A DNA stretch of 64,000 nucleotides from Microbacterium murale (GTDB lineage Bacteria > Actinomycetota > Actinomycetes > Actinomycetales > Microbacteriaceae), in the NCBI RefSeq assembly GCF_030815955.1, contig NZ_JAUSXK010000001.1, forward strand, positions 3,596,001 through 3,660,000. Direction: 5' to 3'. The translations under genes and the position numbers were made by a program. This document shows, piece after piece, positions 51,853 to 60,350 of this stretch (its first letter is position 1; every line of letters starts with the position of its first letter). The notes beneath the pieces are model-generated. The model was not told the DNA's origin and did no database searches. It saw nothing but the letters and a program-made list of their open reading frames with translations.

Positions 51853-52975
51853 AAACTCAGCGCCGGTCGGACCCCGCGTCACCGTCATCGGAGCCGGGAG
51901 CTGGGGAACGACCTTCGGGAAGATCCTCGCCGACGGTGGTGCCCACGTGACCATGTGGGCTCGCAGGCCGGAACAGGCACTCGAGATCGCAGAGGGCAAA
52001 CGCAACTCGAAGTACCTTCCCGGCATCAATCTGCCGCGTACGATCACGGCCACGCACGAGCTGTCCACAGCGCTCGACGGTGCGGATCAGGTCTATCTGT
52101 CGGTTCCGAGCCAGTCGCTGCGTGAGAACCTCAAGGCGGTTCGTCCGCTGCTCTCCGACCGTGAGGTGCCCATCATCAGTCTGATGAAGGGCGTCGAACG
52201 ATCCAGCGGCCTGCGCATGAGCCAGGTGATCGAGCAGGAGCTTCGTTGCGACCCGATGCGGATCGCGGTGGCATCCGGGCCGAACCTCGCGCTCGAGATC
52301 GCGCGAGAGCAGCCGACGGCGGCGGTGATCGCTTCTCTCAACCAGGAGACGGCCGAGACGGTCGCCCGGGCGGCCCGCAACACCTACTTCCGCACGTTCG
52401 TGAACACCGACGTGATCGGCACCGAGTTCGGCGGCGTGCTGAAGAACCTCATCGCCGTCGCGATCGGCATCGTCGACGGCGTCGGCTATGGCGAGAACAC
52501 GAAGGCCTCGATCATCACGCGCGGTCTTGTCGAGATGACGGACTTCGCAGTGGCGAACGGCGCACAGTCCGAGACCCTGCAGGGCCTTGCTGGCCTCGGC
52601 GACCTGATCGCCACCTGCCAGTCGCCGCTCAGTCGGAATAACACGGCGGGTCGACTGCTCGGCCAGGGATACAGCTATCAGGATGTCGTGAAGCAGATGA
52701 ACCAGACCGCAGAGGGGCTGGCGTCCGTGGCGCCGATCCTGCAACTGGCCCGAGAGTCCGATGTGCACATGCCCATCGTCGAGCAGGTGAAGATGGTGCT
52801 GGACGGGACGATGAATCCCCGTGACATCGCACCGCACCTGACAACCGACGACGACACTCCCCAGGAGGAGAGAACCAATCATGGACAAGCAGACGGTGGT
52901 GGTGCTCTTCGGAGGGCGTTCCAGCGAGCATTCCATCAGCTCCGCGACGGCGGGCGGGGTGCTGCACGCGATTGA
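51842..52975 (+). CDS. gpsA: NAD(P)-dependent glycerol-3-phosphate dehydrogenase
   Basis: A 377-residue enzyme making sn-glycerol-3-phosphate for phospholipids. The dinucleotide fold opens with VTVIGAGSWGTTFGKILADGG (about 13-33), SLMKGVE is near 115, and the catalytic Lys region is FGGVLKNLIAVAIGIVDGVGYGENTKA (about 195-220). GpsA is normally about 330-345 residues. Here the frame continues 31 residues into the ddl gene in another frame (GQADGGGALRRAFQRAF...), giving a 95-base overlap. The core ends near MNPRDIAPHL. The tail may be real but non-essential, or its natural stop may be lost. Confidence 0.92.
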   Translation: MTRKNSAPVGPRVTVIGAGSWGTTFGKILADGGAHVTMWARRPEQALEIAEGKRNSKYLPGINLPRTITATHELSTALDGADQVYLSVPSQSLRENLKAVRPLLSDREVPIISLMKGVERSSGLRMSQVIEQELRCDPMRIAVASGPNLALEIAREQPTAAVIASLNQETAETVARAARNTYFRTFVNTDVIGTEFGGVLKNLIAVAIGIVDGVGYGENTKASIITRGLVEMTDFAVANGAQSETLQGLAGLGDLIATCQSPLSRNNTAGRLLGQGYSYQDVVKQMNQTAEGLASVAPILQLARESDVHMPIVEQVKMVLDGTMNPRDIAPHLTTDDDTPQEERTNHGQADGGGALRRAFQRAFHQLRDGGRGAARD

Positions 52976-53969
52976 CCGCGACCGCTACGACGTGATCCCG
53001 ATCGGGATCACACGTGAGGGTGCGTTCGTCCTCGAAGAGGATCGTCCGGACAAGTTCGCTCTGGATGCCGAGAACCTCCCCACTGTCGTGGACAACGGCA
53101 CCCGCGTGCTGTGGCCCGAGCCCGGTGGCGATCGGACTCTGCGGGTGACCCAGACCGATGGATCCGTGACAGGTCTCGGCGCGATCGATGTCGTGCTTCC
53201 GCTCCTGCACGGGCTGCACGGCGAAGACGGCGCCATCCAGGGCTTCTTCGACGTGCTCGACGTGCCGTACGCGGGATGCGGCATCCTCGACTCGGCGATC
53301 TGCCTCGACAAGCACTACACGAAGCTCGCGCTCTCCGCGGCCGGTATCGCCGTGTCACCTGGCATCACGATCCGTCGTGCGCAGTGGGAGGCCGACGCGG
53401 CTCGGTTCCGTGCGGACATCGCGGCTCTGGGATCCGTGGTGTTCGTCAAGCCGGCGAGCGCAGGATCGAGCGTCGGCGTGTCGTGTGTCGTCGACGGCGA
53501 TGGCCTGGATGAGGCGATGCGCATCGCCTTCGCTGAAGACGAGAAGGTGCTCGTCGAATCGAAGGTCGACGGTCGTGAGATCGAGGTCGGCGTGCTCGCC
53601 GGTCGTGCCGGCGAGGCAGCACGGGCGTCGCTTCCCGGCGAAGTCGTCCTCACGTCTCGCAGCTTCTACGATTTCGAGGGCAAGTACCTCGGCGGCGACG
53701 GCGTGGAAATCGTGTGCCCGGCGGATGTCGATGACGCGCTCATCGAGCGGCTGCGCGATGCCGCTGTACGCGCGTTCGAGGCTGTCGACGGCCGAGGGCT
53801 GGCACGGGTGGACTTCTTCGTCACCCGTGACGGCGACCTCGTCGTCAACGAGCTCAACACGATGCCGGGCTTCACGCCGATCTCCATGTTCCCGAAGTGC
53901 TGGGTCGCCTCGGGTCTGAGCTACCGCGACCTCATCACCGAGCTCGTAGAGGTCGGCCTGCAACGCTGA
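52881..53969 (+). CDS. ddl: D-alanine--D-alanine ligase
   Basis: A 362-residue ATP-grasp ligase that makes D-Ala-D-Ala for peptidoglycan. VVLFGGRSSEHSISSATAGGVL (about residues 6-27), LHGLHGEDGAIQGFFDVLDVPYAGCG (about 112-137), VFVKPASAGSSVGVS (about 188-202) and NELNTMPGFTPISMFPKCW (about 325-343) are the family blocks. AGGAGAG precedes the ATG, which supports the start even though it lies inside the gpsA frame. Neighbours murA, plsC and gpsA make this an envelope-precursor cluster. Confidence 0.97.
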   Translation: MDKQTVVVLFGGRSSEHSISSATAGGVLHAIDRDRYDVIPIGITREGAFVLEEDRPDKFALDAENLPTVVDNGTRVLWPEPGGDRTLRVTQTDGSVTGLGAIDVVLPLLHGLHGEDGAIQGFFDVLDVPYAGCGILDSAICLDKHYTKLALSAAGIAVSPGITIRRAQWEADAARFRADIAALGSVVFVKPASAGSSVGVSCVVDGDGLDEAMRIAFAEDEKVLVESKVDGREIEVGVLAGRAGEAARASLPGEVVLTSRSFYDFEGKYLGGDGVEIVCPADVDDALIERLRDAAVRAFEAVDGRGLARVDFFVTRDGDLVVNELNTMPGFTPISMFPKCWVASGLSYRDLITELVEVGLQR

Positions 53970-53979
53970 CGCCTGTCTT

Positions 53980-54008
53980 GAGCTGCTGGGCATTCAGCCC
54001 AGCAGCTC
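53980..54008. terminator. Bidirectional terminator between ddl and the DUF3515 gene
   Basis: A 12-bp perfect stem (GAGCTGCTGGGC / GCCCAGCAGCTC) with an ATTCA loop sits between the two convergent genes. It overlaps the last codons of the DUF3515 gene. Confidence 0.75.
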
Positions 54009-54506
54009 CTGCGCGTCCTCATCGAGCTCATCCGGCGCCGTGCACTTGCCATCGGAGGGAATCGCGGTGACGGCCCCGACAAGTGTGCGGGTGCTGATCA
54101 CATCATTCGAACTGACCGCACCCGTGTCGATGTAGAGCTGGACGGCCGGATCACGACCGTAGGTCGTCAGTCGAAGGAACGGAGTGTCAGACGCGTCCAC
54201 GAGCCAATCGACGCCCTCGAGCGTGACGCACTGCAGCTCGCTCGTGGGAGCCGGTACGGCGACGCCGCAGCGAAGAATGATCGCCGAGGGCTCCCCGGGG
54301 TCACCCCATGCGCCGGTCGCCTGCGCGTCGGTCCACCGACGATCCTTGTCGGCGATGCTCGCGACGTTCTGCAGGCCGACTGAGACTTCGGCGCACAGCG
54401 GGTTGTTCGCGTCGTCTGCCGGCTCGAGGTGCACCGTGGTGGAGCAGCCGCCCAGCAGGGCCGTTCCGAGCAGGAGGAGGGCGGCTGCGGCAAGACGGCG
54501 GGTCAT
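53994..54506 (-). CDS. DUF3515 lipoprotein
   Basis: A 170-residue secreted lipoprotein. The signal peptide RRLAAAALLLLGTALLGGC has lipidated Cys21. The mature part contains a DUF3515 domain with Cys in NPLCAEV, LRCGVAV, QCVTL and GKC, which could form two disulphides. This family is restricted to actinobacteria and has no known role. It is commonly found between ddl and thiL, as here, so a link to the envelope is plausible but unproven. It is convergent with ddl and divergent from thiL. Confidence 0.9.
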   Translation of the reverse strand: MTRRLAAAALLLLGTALLGGCSTTVHLEPADDANNPLCAEVSVGLQNVASIADKDRRWTDAQATGAWGDPGEPSAIILRCGVAVPAPTSELQCVTLEGVDWLVDASDTPFLRLTTYGRDPAVQLYIDTGAVSSNDVISTRTLVGAVTAIPSDGKCTAPDELDEDAQELLG

Positions 54507-54516
54507 GATTCCAGGC

Positions 54517-54522
54517 TACCTT
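54517..54522 (+). promoter_or_regulatory. -10 box (TACCTT) of leaderless thiL
   Basis: The box ends seven bases before the thiL ATG, and there is no Shine-Dalgarno sequence. Confidence 0.5.
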
Positions 54523-54529
54523 TGACACC

Positions 54530-55525
54530 ATGCCCTCCCGTTCAGCAGACGATGACCCGCGCCTGGGAGACGTGTCAGAAGGCACGATCCTGCGTGCCAT
54601 CCTCAGTCGTACCGCCCCCGCGTCGCATGCGATCCTCGGCCCGGGGGATGACGCCGCCGTGATAGCCACGCCGTCGGGCTCTGTCGTCGCTACGACGGAC
54701 ACGTTGGTTCACGGGCCGGACTTCCGGCTTGCCTGGTCGACCGGCTACGACCTCGGATGGAAGTCGGCCGCCGTGAATCTGGCGGATGTCGCAGCGATGG
54801 GCGCGCGACCCACGGCGCTTCTGGTCGCACTGGCCGTGCCGCGCGATCTCCGGCTGTCGTTCGTGGAGCAGCTCGCCGACGGGTTCCGTGAGGCCTGTGA
54901 GGCGCTGGCCCCCGGGTGCGCGGTGGTCGGGGGAGATCTGACAGTATCCGACGTGCTCACCATCGCCGTCACGGCGCTGGGCGATCTTGAAGGCAGAGAG
55001 CCCGTCACGAGGGCAGGTGCACGCCCTGGTGATGTCGTGGCCGTCGCCGGCGAACTCGGACACGCTGCCCACGGCCTCGCCGTGCTGTTCGGACGGTTCC
55101 GTGATGGTGGTGTCCCGGTCCCGATCGACTCGGATCTGCTCGAGAGCGGTGAGCGCGCGGCGCTGTCAGCGCAGCTGCGCCCAGCGCCGCCGATCGGACT
55201 CGGCGTGATGGCATCCGTGGCTGCAGCGACGGCGATGATGGACATCTCCGACGGTCTCGCGTTGGATGCCGGACGTCTCGCAGCAGCATCCGACGTCACG
55301 CTGGACCTGTCGCGCGCCGCTCTCGGTGAGCACCCGGAACGCGCCCTCGCCGGCGGTGAGGATCACGCCCTGCTCGCCACGTTCCCCTCAGATGTACTCC
55401 CACCTGGCTTCCGCATCATCGGGGCAGTACGCGAGCGCGGCGCAGACGGAGTGCTGTGCGACGGTCTGCCTGTTTCCTCCGACGGCTGGGATCCCTACCG
55501 CGATTGGGATTCGACAGCCGGCTGA
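54530..55525 (+). CDS. thiL: Thiamine-monophosphate kinase
   Basis: A 331-residue PurM-like kinase forming thiamine diphosphate from the monophosphate. The N-terminus has the GPGDDAAVI motif (about residues 36-44), TTDTLVHGPDFRLAW (about 55-70) binds substrate, and NLADVAAMGARPTALLVALAVP follows. GGDLT (about 131), MMDISDGLALDAGRLA (about 235) and GGEDHALLATFP (about 275) complete the active site. It appears leaderless. Its last 31 bases overlap the convergent rsmD. Confidence 0.95.
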   Translation: MPSRSADDDPRLGDVSEGTILRAILSRTAPASHAILGPGDDAAVIATPSGSVVATTDTLVHGPDFRLAWSTGYDLGWKSAAVNLADVAAMGARPTALLVALAVPRDLRLSFVEQLADGFREACEALAPGCAVVGGDLTVSDVLTIAVTALGDLEGREPVTRAGARPGDVVAVAGELGHAAHGLAVLFGRFRDGGVPVPIDSDLLESGERAALSAQLRPAPPIGLGVMASVAAATAMMDISDGLALDAGRLAAASDVTLDLSRAALGEHPERALAGGEDHALLATFPSDVLPPGFRIIGAVRERGADGVLCDGLPVSSDGWDPYRDWDSTAG

Positions 55526-56073
55526 GCCCACCAGATCGCCGTGTCGCCGTAGGACTTCTCGCGGAACACCTCGAGTCCGGCTGCCGTGGCATCGGGGGGC
55601 GTGGATCGGCGCGCACGTTCGATCACGACCACTGCGTCGTCGGACAGCAGCGGAGCCAGCGCGATCAGATCGGCATCCATGGTCTGGTCGTCCAGGTCAT
55701 AAGGCGGATCGGTGAAGACAAGGTCGTACGGACCTGCCGCGCGTTTGAGGAACGCGCTGACCGCACTCTCATGCACGCGCGCGGTGGCGTTGCCCAAGGG
55801 GCGGGCGACCGTGGCGATGTTCCGACGCACCACGGCGGCGGCGGAACGCGAACGCTCGACGAGGTCGACGCTCGCTGCGCCCCGGCTCAGGGCTTCGAGG
55901 CCCAGCGCTCCTGACCCTGCGTACAGATCCAGCACACGGGCTCCTGCGATGACATCGAGCGACTCCAGGGCACCGAAGAGCGATTCGCGTACCCGGTCGC
56001 TGGTCGGCCGCGTGCCGCTGCCCGGTACGTCGAGGCGGAGCCCGCGGGCTCGTCCGGCGATGATCCTCGTCAC
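55495..56073 (-). CDS. rsmD: 16S rRNA (guanine966-N2)-methyltransferase
   Basis: A 192-residue SAM enzyme that methylates G966 of 16S rRNA. The opening TRIIAGRARGLRLDVPGSGTRPTSDRVRESLFGALES is characteristic. Motif I is VLDLYAGSGALGLEALSRGA (about 47-66), and the catalytic motif IV is FTDPPYDLDD (about 120-129). It is divergent from recG with a 44-base spacer, an arrangement widespread in actinobacteria. Its 3' end overlaps thiL by 31 bases. Confidence 0.95.
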   Translation of the reverse strand: MTRIIAGRARGLRLDVPGSGTRPTSDRVRESLFGALESLDVIAGARVLDLYAGSGALGLEALSRGAASVDLVERSRSAAAVVRRNIATVARPLGNATARVHESAVSAFLKRAAGPYDLVFTDPPYDLDDQTMDADLIALAPLLSDDAVVVIERARRSTPPDATAAGLEVFREKSYGDTAIWWAQPAVESQSR

Positions 56074-56105
56074 CCGAACAGCCTATGGCTGTCCGCGGCG
56101 TTCTC

Positions 56106-56111
56106 TAGACT
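56106..56111 (+). promoter_or_regulatory. -10 box (TAGACT) of leaderless recG
   Basis: TAGACT ends six bases before the recG ATG. Confidence 0.5.
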
Positions 56112-56117
56112 TCAGGC

Positions 56118-58298
56118 ATGGCCTTCTCCCTCGACACGAGTCTCGCCGAGGCGATCGGTCCGGCGTCGGCCAAGAAGGTCGAGCGGGCATTCGGCATGAC
56201 GACGGTCGGAGAGATGCTGGGCCACTATCCCCGCCGTTATGCGGATCCTGCGGAGCTCACTCCGATCCGAGACCTGCCTGTGGGGGAGACGGTGACGATC
56301 GTCGCCGAAGTGCTCTCCTCGTCTGCGCGCGCGATGCGCAATCGCAACGGCGCCATGACCGACGTCATCATCGGGGATGAGCACGGTCGGGTCTCGCTGA
56401 CGTTCTTCGCGAAGAACATCCAGCAGGCGCAGTGGCGTGCGAATGAGATGCGTCCTGGCCGGCGTGGAGTGTTCTCCGGCAAGGTCGGCATGTACAACGA
56501 GACCACCCAGTTCGCTCACCCGCAGGTCGAACTCTTCGACGACGAGGAGAGCGCACAGGCCAGGGCGGATGATCGCGCGCACAGGCCGATCCCGATCTAC
56601 CCGGCGACCTCGGCGGTCTCGAGTCAGCAGTTCCGCGAGTTGATCGAGAAGGTCCTTCCCGACGTCGGCGATGTGCCCGATCCGCTTCCGGACGAGATCC
56701 GGAAGCGCGAGGGGCTGCTGGATGCCCGCACAGCGCTGGTGCAGTTGCACCGCCCGCAAGCACGTAACGACGTCGATCCCGCCGTTCGCACCCTTCGCAT
56801 GCACGAGGCCCTTGTGCTGCAGACCGCGCTGCTGCAGCAGCGCGCAGCGGTGCGGTCACTGAACGCCACGCCGCGCCAGGCGAAGCCGGGCGGACTGCTC
56901 GAGCGCTTCGACGCATTGCTGCCGTACACCCTCACCGCTGACCAGCGGACGGTCGGAGATCAGATCGCGGACGACCTCACCGGCGCGTGGCCGATGAACC
57001 GACTGGTGCAGGGTGAGGTCGGATCCGGAAAGACCCTCGTCGCTCTGCGCGCCATGCTGCAAGTCGCCGAGTCCGGCGGGCAGGCTGCACTGATCGCTCC
57101 CACAGAGGTACTCGCATCCCAGCATCTGCGGTCCATCACGAAGATGCTCGGGCCCGATCTTGCACCGCTGCTCATGCCGACCCTGCTCACCGGCCAGATG
57201 TCTGCTCCTGCGCGCCGCAAGGCCGCGCTGAGGGTCGCTGCCGGCCAAGCGCTCATCGTCGTGGGCACGCACGCTCTGCTGGGGGAGAAGACGACATTCG
57301 CCGACCTCGGCCTCGTCGTCGTGGATGAGCAGCACCGCTTCGGCGTCGAGCAGCGAGAGGCGCTGCGCGCGAAGGGCTCCAGCCCGCACGCTCTCGTGCT
57401 CACGGCGACTCCGATTCCCCGCACTGTCGCGATGACGGTGTTCGGCGACCTGGACACTTCGGTCATCCGCACGATGCCGGCCGGGCGGGCTGGCATCGAA
57501 TCGTTCGTCGCGCCGCTGGCGGAGCATCCCGATTGGTTCCGTCGCGTGTGGGACAGAGCGGCGGAGGAGATCGCGCAGAAGCGACAGGTGTTCGCGGTGT
57601 GCGCGGCCATCGACACGACGAAGAAGTCGGCGGGTGAGGAGGATCAGGCAGCGCTGGTGCCCACGGAGGAAGGCTCGTCCGGCCCGCGCTGGGGCGTCGT
57701 GCAGCTGGACGCTGCGCTGGAGACGCATCCGACCGTCGGCAAGCTCCGGCGCGCCGTGCTCCACGGGAAGATGCCGTCGGAGACGAAGGACGCCGTGATG
57801 CAGGCCTTCGCGCGTGGGGAGATCGATCTGTTGATCGCGACGACGGTGATCGAGGTCGGTGTCGATGTTCCGAACGCCTCCACGATGATCGTGCTCGATG
57901 CCGACCGATTCGGAGTCTCGCAGCTGCACCAGTTGCGCGGACGCGTCGGCCGTGGCGATGTGCCAGGGCTGTGTTTGCTGGTCACCGAGGCAGAAGAAGG
58001 GTCATTGGCACGCGATCGCGTCGAGGCGGTGGCTGCGACCCTCGACGGCTTCGCGTTGGCGGAGGTCGATCTGGAGCTGCGGGGCGAGGGCGATGTGCTC
58101 GGGTCGACGCAGTCCGGCGTGCGGTCGTCGCTGAAACTGCTGCGCGTCGTGAAGGACTCGAAACTGATCGCGCGCGCGAGAGAGCTGGCGGAGGACATCC
58201 TCGACGTTGATCCGCAGCTGGCGTCGCACACAGGTCTCCGCGAGGTCATCGCCCGCCGCGTCACAGAGGAAGACCGAGCCGCACTCGCGAAGAACTGA
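56118..58298 (+). CDS. recG: ATP-dependent DNA helicase RecG
   Basis: A 726-residue branch-migration helicase that remodels stalled forks and Holliday junctions. The N-terminal wedge (OB) domain includes GHYPRRYADPAELTPIRDLPVGETVTIVAEV. Helicase motifs are GEVGSGKTLVALRA (motif I, about 298-311), VVDEQHRFGV (DExH, about 400), LTATPIPRT (motif III, about 428), GVDVPNASTMIVLDADRFGVSQLHQLRGRVGRG (motifs V-VI, about 580-612). The length is normal. The start at 56118 follows a TAGACT -10 box, so the mRNA is leaderless. Confidence 0.97.
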   Translation: MAFSLDTSLAEAIGPASAKKVERAFGMTTVGEMLGHYPRRYADPAELTPIRDLPVGETVTIVAEVLSSSARAMRNRNGAMTDVIIGDEHGRVSLTFFAKNIQQAQWRANEMRPGRRGVFSGKVGMYNETTQFAHPQVELFDDEESAQARADDRAHRPIPIYPATSAVSSQQFRELIEKVLPDVGDVPDPLPDEIRKREGLLDARTALVQLHRPQARNDVDPAVRTLRMHEALVLQTALLQQRAAVRSLNATPRQAKPGGLLERFDALLPYTLTADQRTVGDQIADDLTGAWPMNRLVQGEVGSGKTLVALRAMLQVAESGGQAALIAPTEVLASQHLRSITKMLGPDLAPLLMPTLLTGQMSAPARRKAALRVAAGQALIVVGTHALLGEKTTFADLGLVVVDEQHRFGVEQREALRAKGSSPHALVLTATPIPRTVAMTVFGDLDTSVIRTMPAGRAGIESFVAPLAEHPDWFRRVWDRAAEEIAQKRQVFAVCAAIDTTKKSAGEEDQAALVPTEEGSSGPRWGVVQLDAALETHPTVGKLRRAVLHGKMPSETKDAVMQAFARGEIDLLIATTVIEVGVDVPNASTMIVLDADRFGVSQLHQLRGRVGRGDVPGLCLLVTEAEEGSLARDRVEAVAATLDGFALAEVDLELRGEGDVLGSTQSGVRSSLKLLRVVKDSKLIARARELAEDILDVDPQLASHTGLREVIARRVTEEDRAALAKN

Positions 58299-58313
58299 GA
58301 TCCTGGTGTGCCA

Positions 58314-58319
58314 TAGGCT
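58314..58319 (+). promoter_or_regulatory. -10 box (TAGGCT) of leaderless coaD
   Basis: The box ends six bases before the coaD ATG. Confidence 0.5.
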
Positions 58320-58325
58320 GGTGCC

Positions 58326-58823
58326 ATGAGCAGCCGGATCGCCGTTGTCCCTGGTTCATTCGACCCGCCCACTCTGGGTCATCTCGATGTGATCCGTCGA
58401 GCGGCGAAGCTGTACGACGAGCTGCATGTGCTCGTGGTGCACAATCCTGGCAAAGAGGCGATGCTCCCGATCGCTCAGCGGCTGTCGTTGCTGGAACAGT
58501 CCATCGCGGAAGACGGCATGGGCGACAACATCATCATCGGATCGTGGAGCATGGGGCTTCTGGTCGACTACGCGCGCGATGTGGGTGCCGGCGTACTCGT
58601 GAAGGGCATCCGCTCCCAGATCGATGTCGCCTACGAGTCGCCTATGGCGATCGTGAACCGCCACCTCGCCGACATCGAGACGGTGTTCCTGCTGCCGGAT
58701 CCCTCGCACGCGATGGTGTCGAGTTCGCTCGTGCGTCAGGTGGCCGGTCTGGGCGGCGACATCACGCCGTTCGTACCGCGCGCGGTCGCCGCATTCCTCG
58801 ATACCGGAGCACGCGGCCTCTGA
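58326..58823 (+). CDS. coaD: Phosphopantetheine adenylyltransferase
   Basis: A 165-residue nucleotidyltransferase of coenzyme A synthesis. The ATP-binding TxGH motif lies in [28 protein letters not shown] (about 8-35), [27 protein letters not shown] is the central block (about 97-123), and [20 protein letters not shown] (about 132-151) carries the ISS/S-type motif. Length matches the family. It is probably transcribed from its own leaderless promoter, although only 27 bases separate it from recG. Confidence 0.97.
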   Translation: MSSRIAVVPGSFDPPTLGHLDVIRRAAKLYDELHVLVVHNPGKEAMLPIAQRLSLLEQSIAEDGMGDNIIIGSWSMGLLVDYARDVGAGVLVKGIRSQIDVAYESPMAIVNRHLADIETVFLLPDPSHAMVSSSLVRQVAGLGGDITPFVPRAVAAFLDTGARGL

Positions 58824-58852
58824 CGTGCGGCCCCATTCCCAGCATCCGCGGG

Positions 58853-58858
58853 TAGCAT
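58853..58858 (+). promoter_or_regulatory. -10 box (TAGCAT) of the yceD-rpmF-rnc-mutM operon
   Basis: TAGCAT ends six bases before the GTG at 58865. It is a likely main promoter for the downstream operon. Confidence 0.5.
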
Positions 58859-58864
58859 GAAAGC

Positions 58865-59428
58865 GTGAAGACCCGACTCAACGGCCCATTCGTGGTGCCC
58901 GTACGCGACATCGTCCGACACCCCGGCGAGATGCGGGAGCACCAGTTCTCCGTCACCCTGAAAGAGCAGTGGGGTGAGGGCATCGTCTCGTACGAAGCAG
59001 GCTCGGAGATCGACGTCGATGTGCGTCTCGAGTCGGTTCACGAAGGCATTCTCGCCTCGGGAACCGTAGATGCTGAGTACAAGGGTGTCTGCGGAAGATG
59101 CCTGAAAGACATCGCCGAGCCTGTCGAAGTCGAGTTCCAGGAGCTTTTCGCGTATCCTGGTGATGAAGAAACTGACTTCGAGGTTCAAGACGACCACGTG
59201 GATCTTGAAACTCTTGTCAGGGAAGCGGCCGTATTGTCACTTCCATTTCAGCCGGTGTGTCAGCCGGATTGCCCGGGGCTCGACCCGAATACGGGTGAGC
59301 GGCTGGCCGAAAGCACCGGAGTGGAGCCGGACGCTCCCATCGATCCTCGGTGGAGTGCGCTCCAACAGATCACAGACCAGGGGAACGCGGCAGACCGTCG
59401 CGGTCCCGAGAACACAGAAGAGAGTTAG
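58865..59428 (+). CDS. DUF177 / YceD-family protein
   Basis: A 187-residue member of the YceD family, which is linked with ribosomal protein L32 and 23S rRNA accumulation in other organisms. Typical segments are VPVRDIVRHPGEMREHQFSV at the start, the Cys pair in VCGRCLKDIAEPVEVEFQELFAYPG (about 77-100) and CQPDCPGLDPNTGERL (about 136-151). These paired Cys may bind zinc. The GTG start has a TAGCAT -10 box six bases upstream. It is followed after two bases by rpmF, the universal neighbour of this family. Confidence 0.93.
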   Translation: MKTRLNGPFVVPVRDIVRHPGEMREHQFSVTLKEQWGEGIVSYEAGSEIDVDVRLESVHEGILASGTVDAEYKGVCGRCLKDIAEPVEVEFQELFAYPGDEETDFEVQDDHVDLETLVREAAVLSLPFQPVCQPDCPGLDPNTGERLAESTGVEPDAPIDPRWSALQQITDQGNAADRRGPENTEES

Positions 59429-59430
59429 CC

Positions 59431-59640
59431 ATGGCTGGTAACCCCCCGAAGCGCAAGGTATCCCGTTCCAACACCCGCTCGCGCCGCGCGCAGTGGAAGG
59501 CAGCGCCCATCGCGCTCGTCAAGACCGTTGAGAACGGCAAGACCGTCTACAGCCGCCCGCACCAGGCAAAGGTCGTCACCGACTCGCAGGGTACCGAGCT
59601 GTTCATGGAGTACAAGGGCCGCAAGGTCGCTGACGTCTGA
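59431..59640 (+). CDS. rpmF: 50S ribosomal protein L32
   Basis: A 69-residue ribosomal protein. [23 protein letters not shown] is the standard L32 opening. There is no CxxC pair, so this is the zinc-independent form, which stays functional when zinc is scarce. The start follows the yceD stop by two bases and precedes rnc by 17 bases. The spacing and order yceD-rpmF-rnc-mutM are conserved in actinobacteria and firmicutes. Confidence 0.97.
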   Translation: MAGNPPKRKVSRSNTRSRRAQWKAAPIALVKTVENGKTVYSRPHQAKVVTDSQGTELFMEYKGRKVADV

Positions 59641-59657
59641 ACCACGGTCTCACGATC

Positions 59658-60350
59658 GTGACAGGGGTCCCAGGGGGGACGGCACCTCTCGCCGAGAAGC
59701 TCAGGGTCGATATCGACCCTGAGCTGCTTGCGTTGGCGTTGACTCATCGTTCGTACGCGTACGAGCACGGGGCGATCCCGCACAACGAGAGGCTCGAATT
59801 CCTCGGCGATTCGGTGCTCGGACAGGCCGTGACGGTCATGCTGTTCACGACGCATCCCGGGCTCGATGAAGGGCAGCTCGCCAAGCGAAGGGCGAGTGTG
59901 GTCTCCACTGTCGCCCTCGCGGAGGTCGCCCGTGGCATCGGCCTGGGGGAGCACCTCCTGCTCGGGCGTGGCGAAGAGCAGACCGGTGGGCGCGACAAGG
60001 ACTCGATCCTCGCCGACACCATGGAAGCCGTGTTCGGCGCGACGTATCTCTCCGCCGGCCCTGAGGCAGCGACCGAATTGGTGCTGCGGCTGACGAAGCC
60101 GCTGCTGGCGGACCCCGAGCGCTACGGTGCGGCGATGGATCCCAAGACGAGTCTCCAAGAACTCGCAGCGCGCCTGGGCTCAACGCCACCGAGTTACTCC
60201 GTGACCTCGAGCGGGCCCGATCACGATCGTCGCTTCACCGCCACGGTGGAGGTCGGCGATGTGAGCATGACCGGCGACGGCACGAGCAAGAAGACGGCCG
60301 AGATGGCTGCCGCTCTCAGTGCATGGCGCCTCCTCAGCGAGAGTGCCTGA
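59658..60350 (+). CDS. rnc: Ribonuclease III
   Basis: A 230-residue double-strand-specific RNase for rRNA and mRNA processing. The signature [14 protein letters not shown] is at about residues 42-55, with catalytic Glu/Asp residues there and in [22 protein letters not shown] (about 113-134). The C-terminal dsRNA-binding domain ([41 protein letters not shown]...) covers residues 160-228. The GTG start is the best in frame. Its stop overlaps the GTG of mutM by eight bases. Confidence 0.96.
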   Translation: MTGVPGGTAPLAEKLRVDIDPELLALALTHRSYAYEHGAIPHNERLEFLGDSVLGQAVTVMLFTTHPGLDEGQLAKRRASVVSTVALAEVARGIGLGEHLLLGRGEEQTGGRDKDSILADTMEAVFGATYLSAGPEAATELVLRLTKPLLADPERYGAAMDPKTSLQELAARLGSTPPSYSVTSSGPDHDRRFTATVEVGDVSMTGDGTSKKTAEMAAALSAWRLLSESA

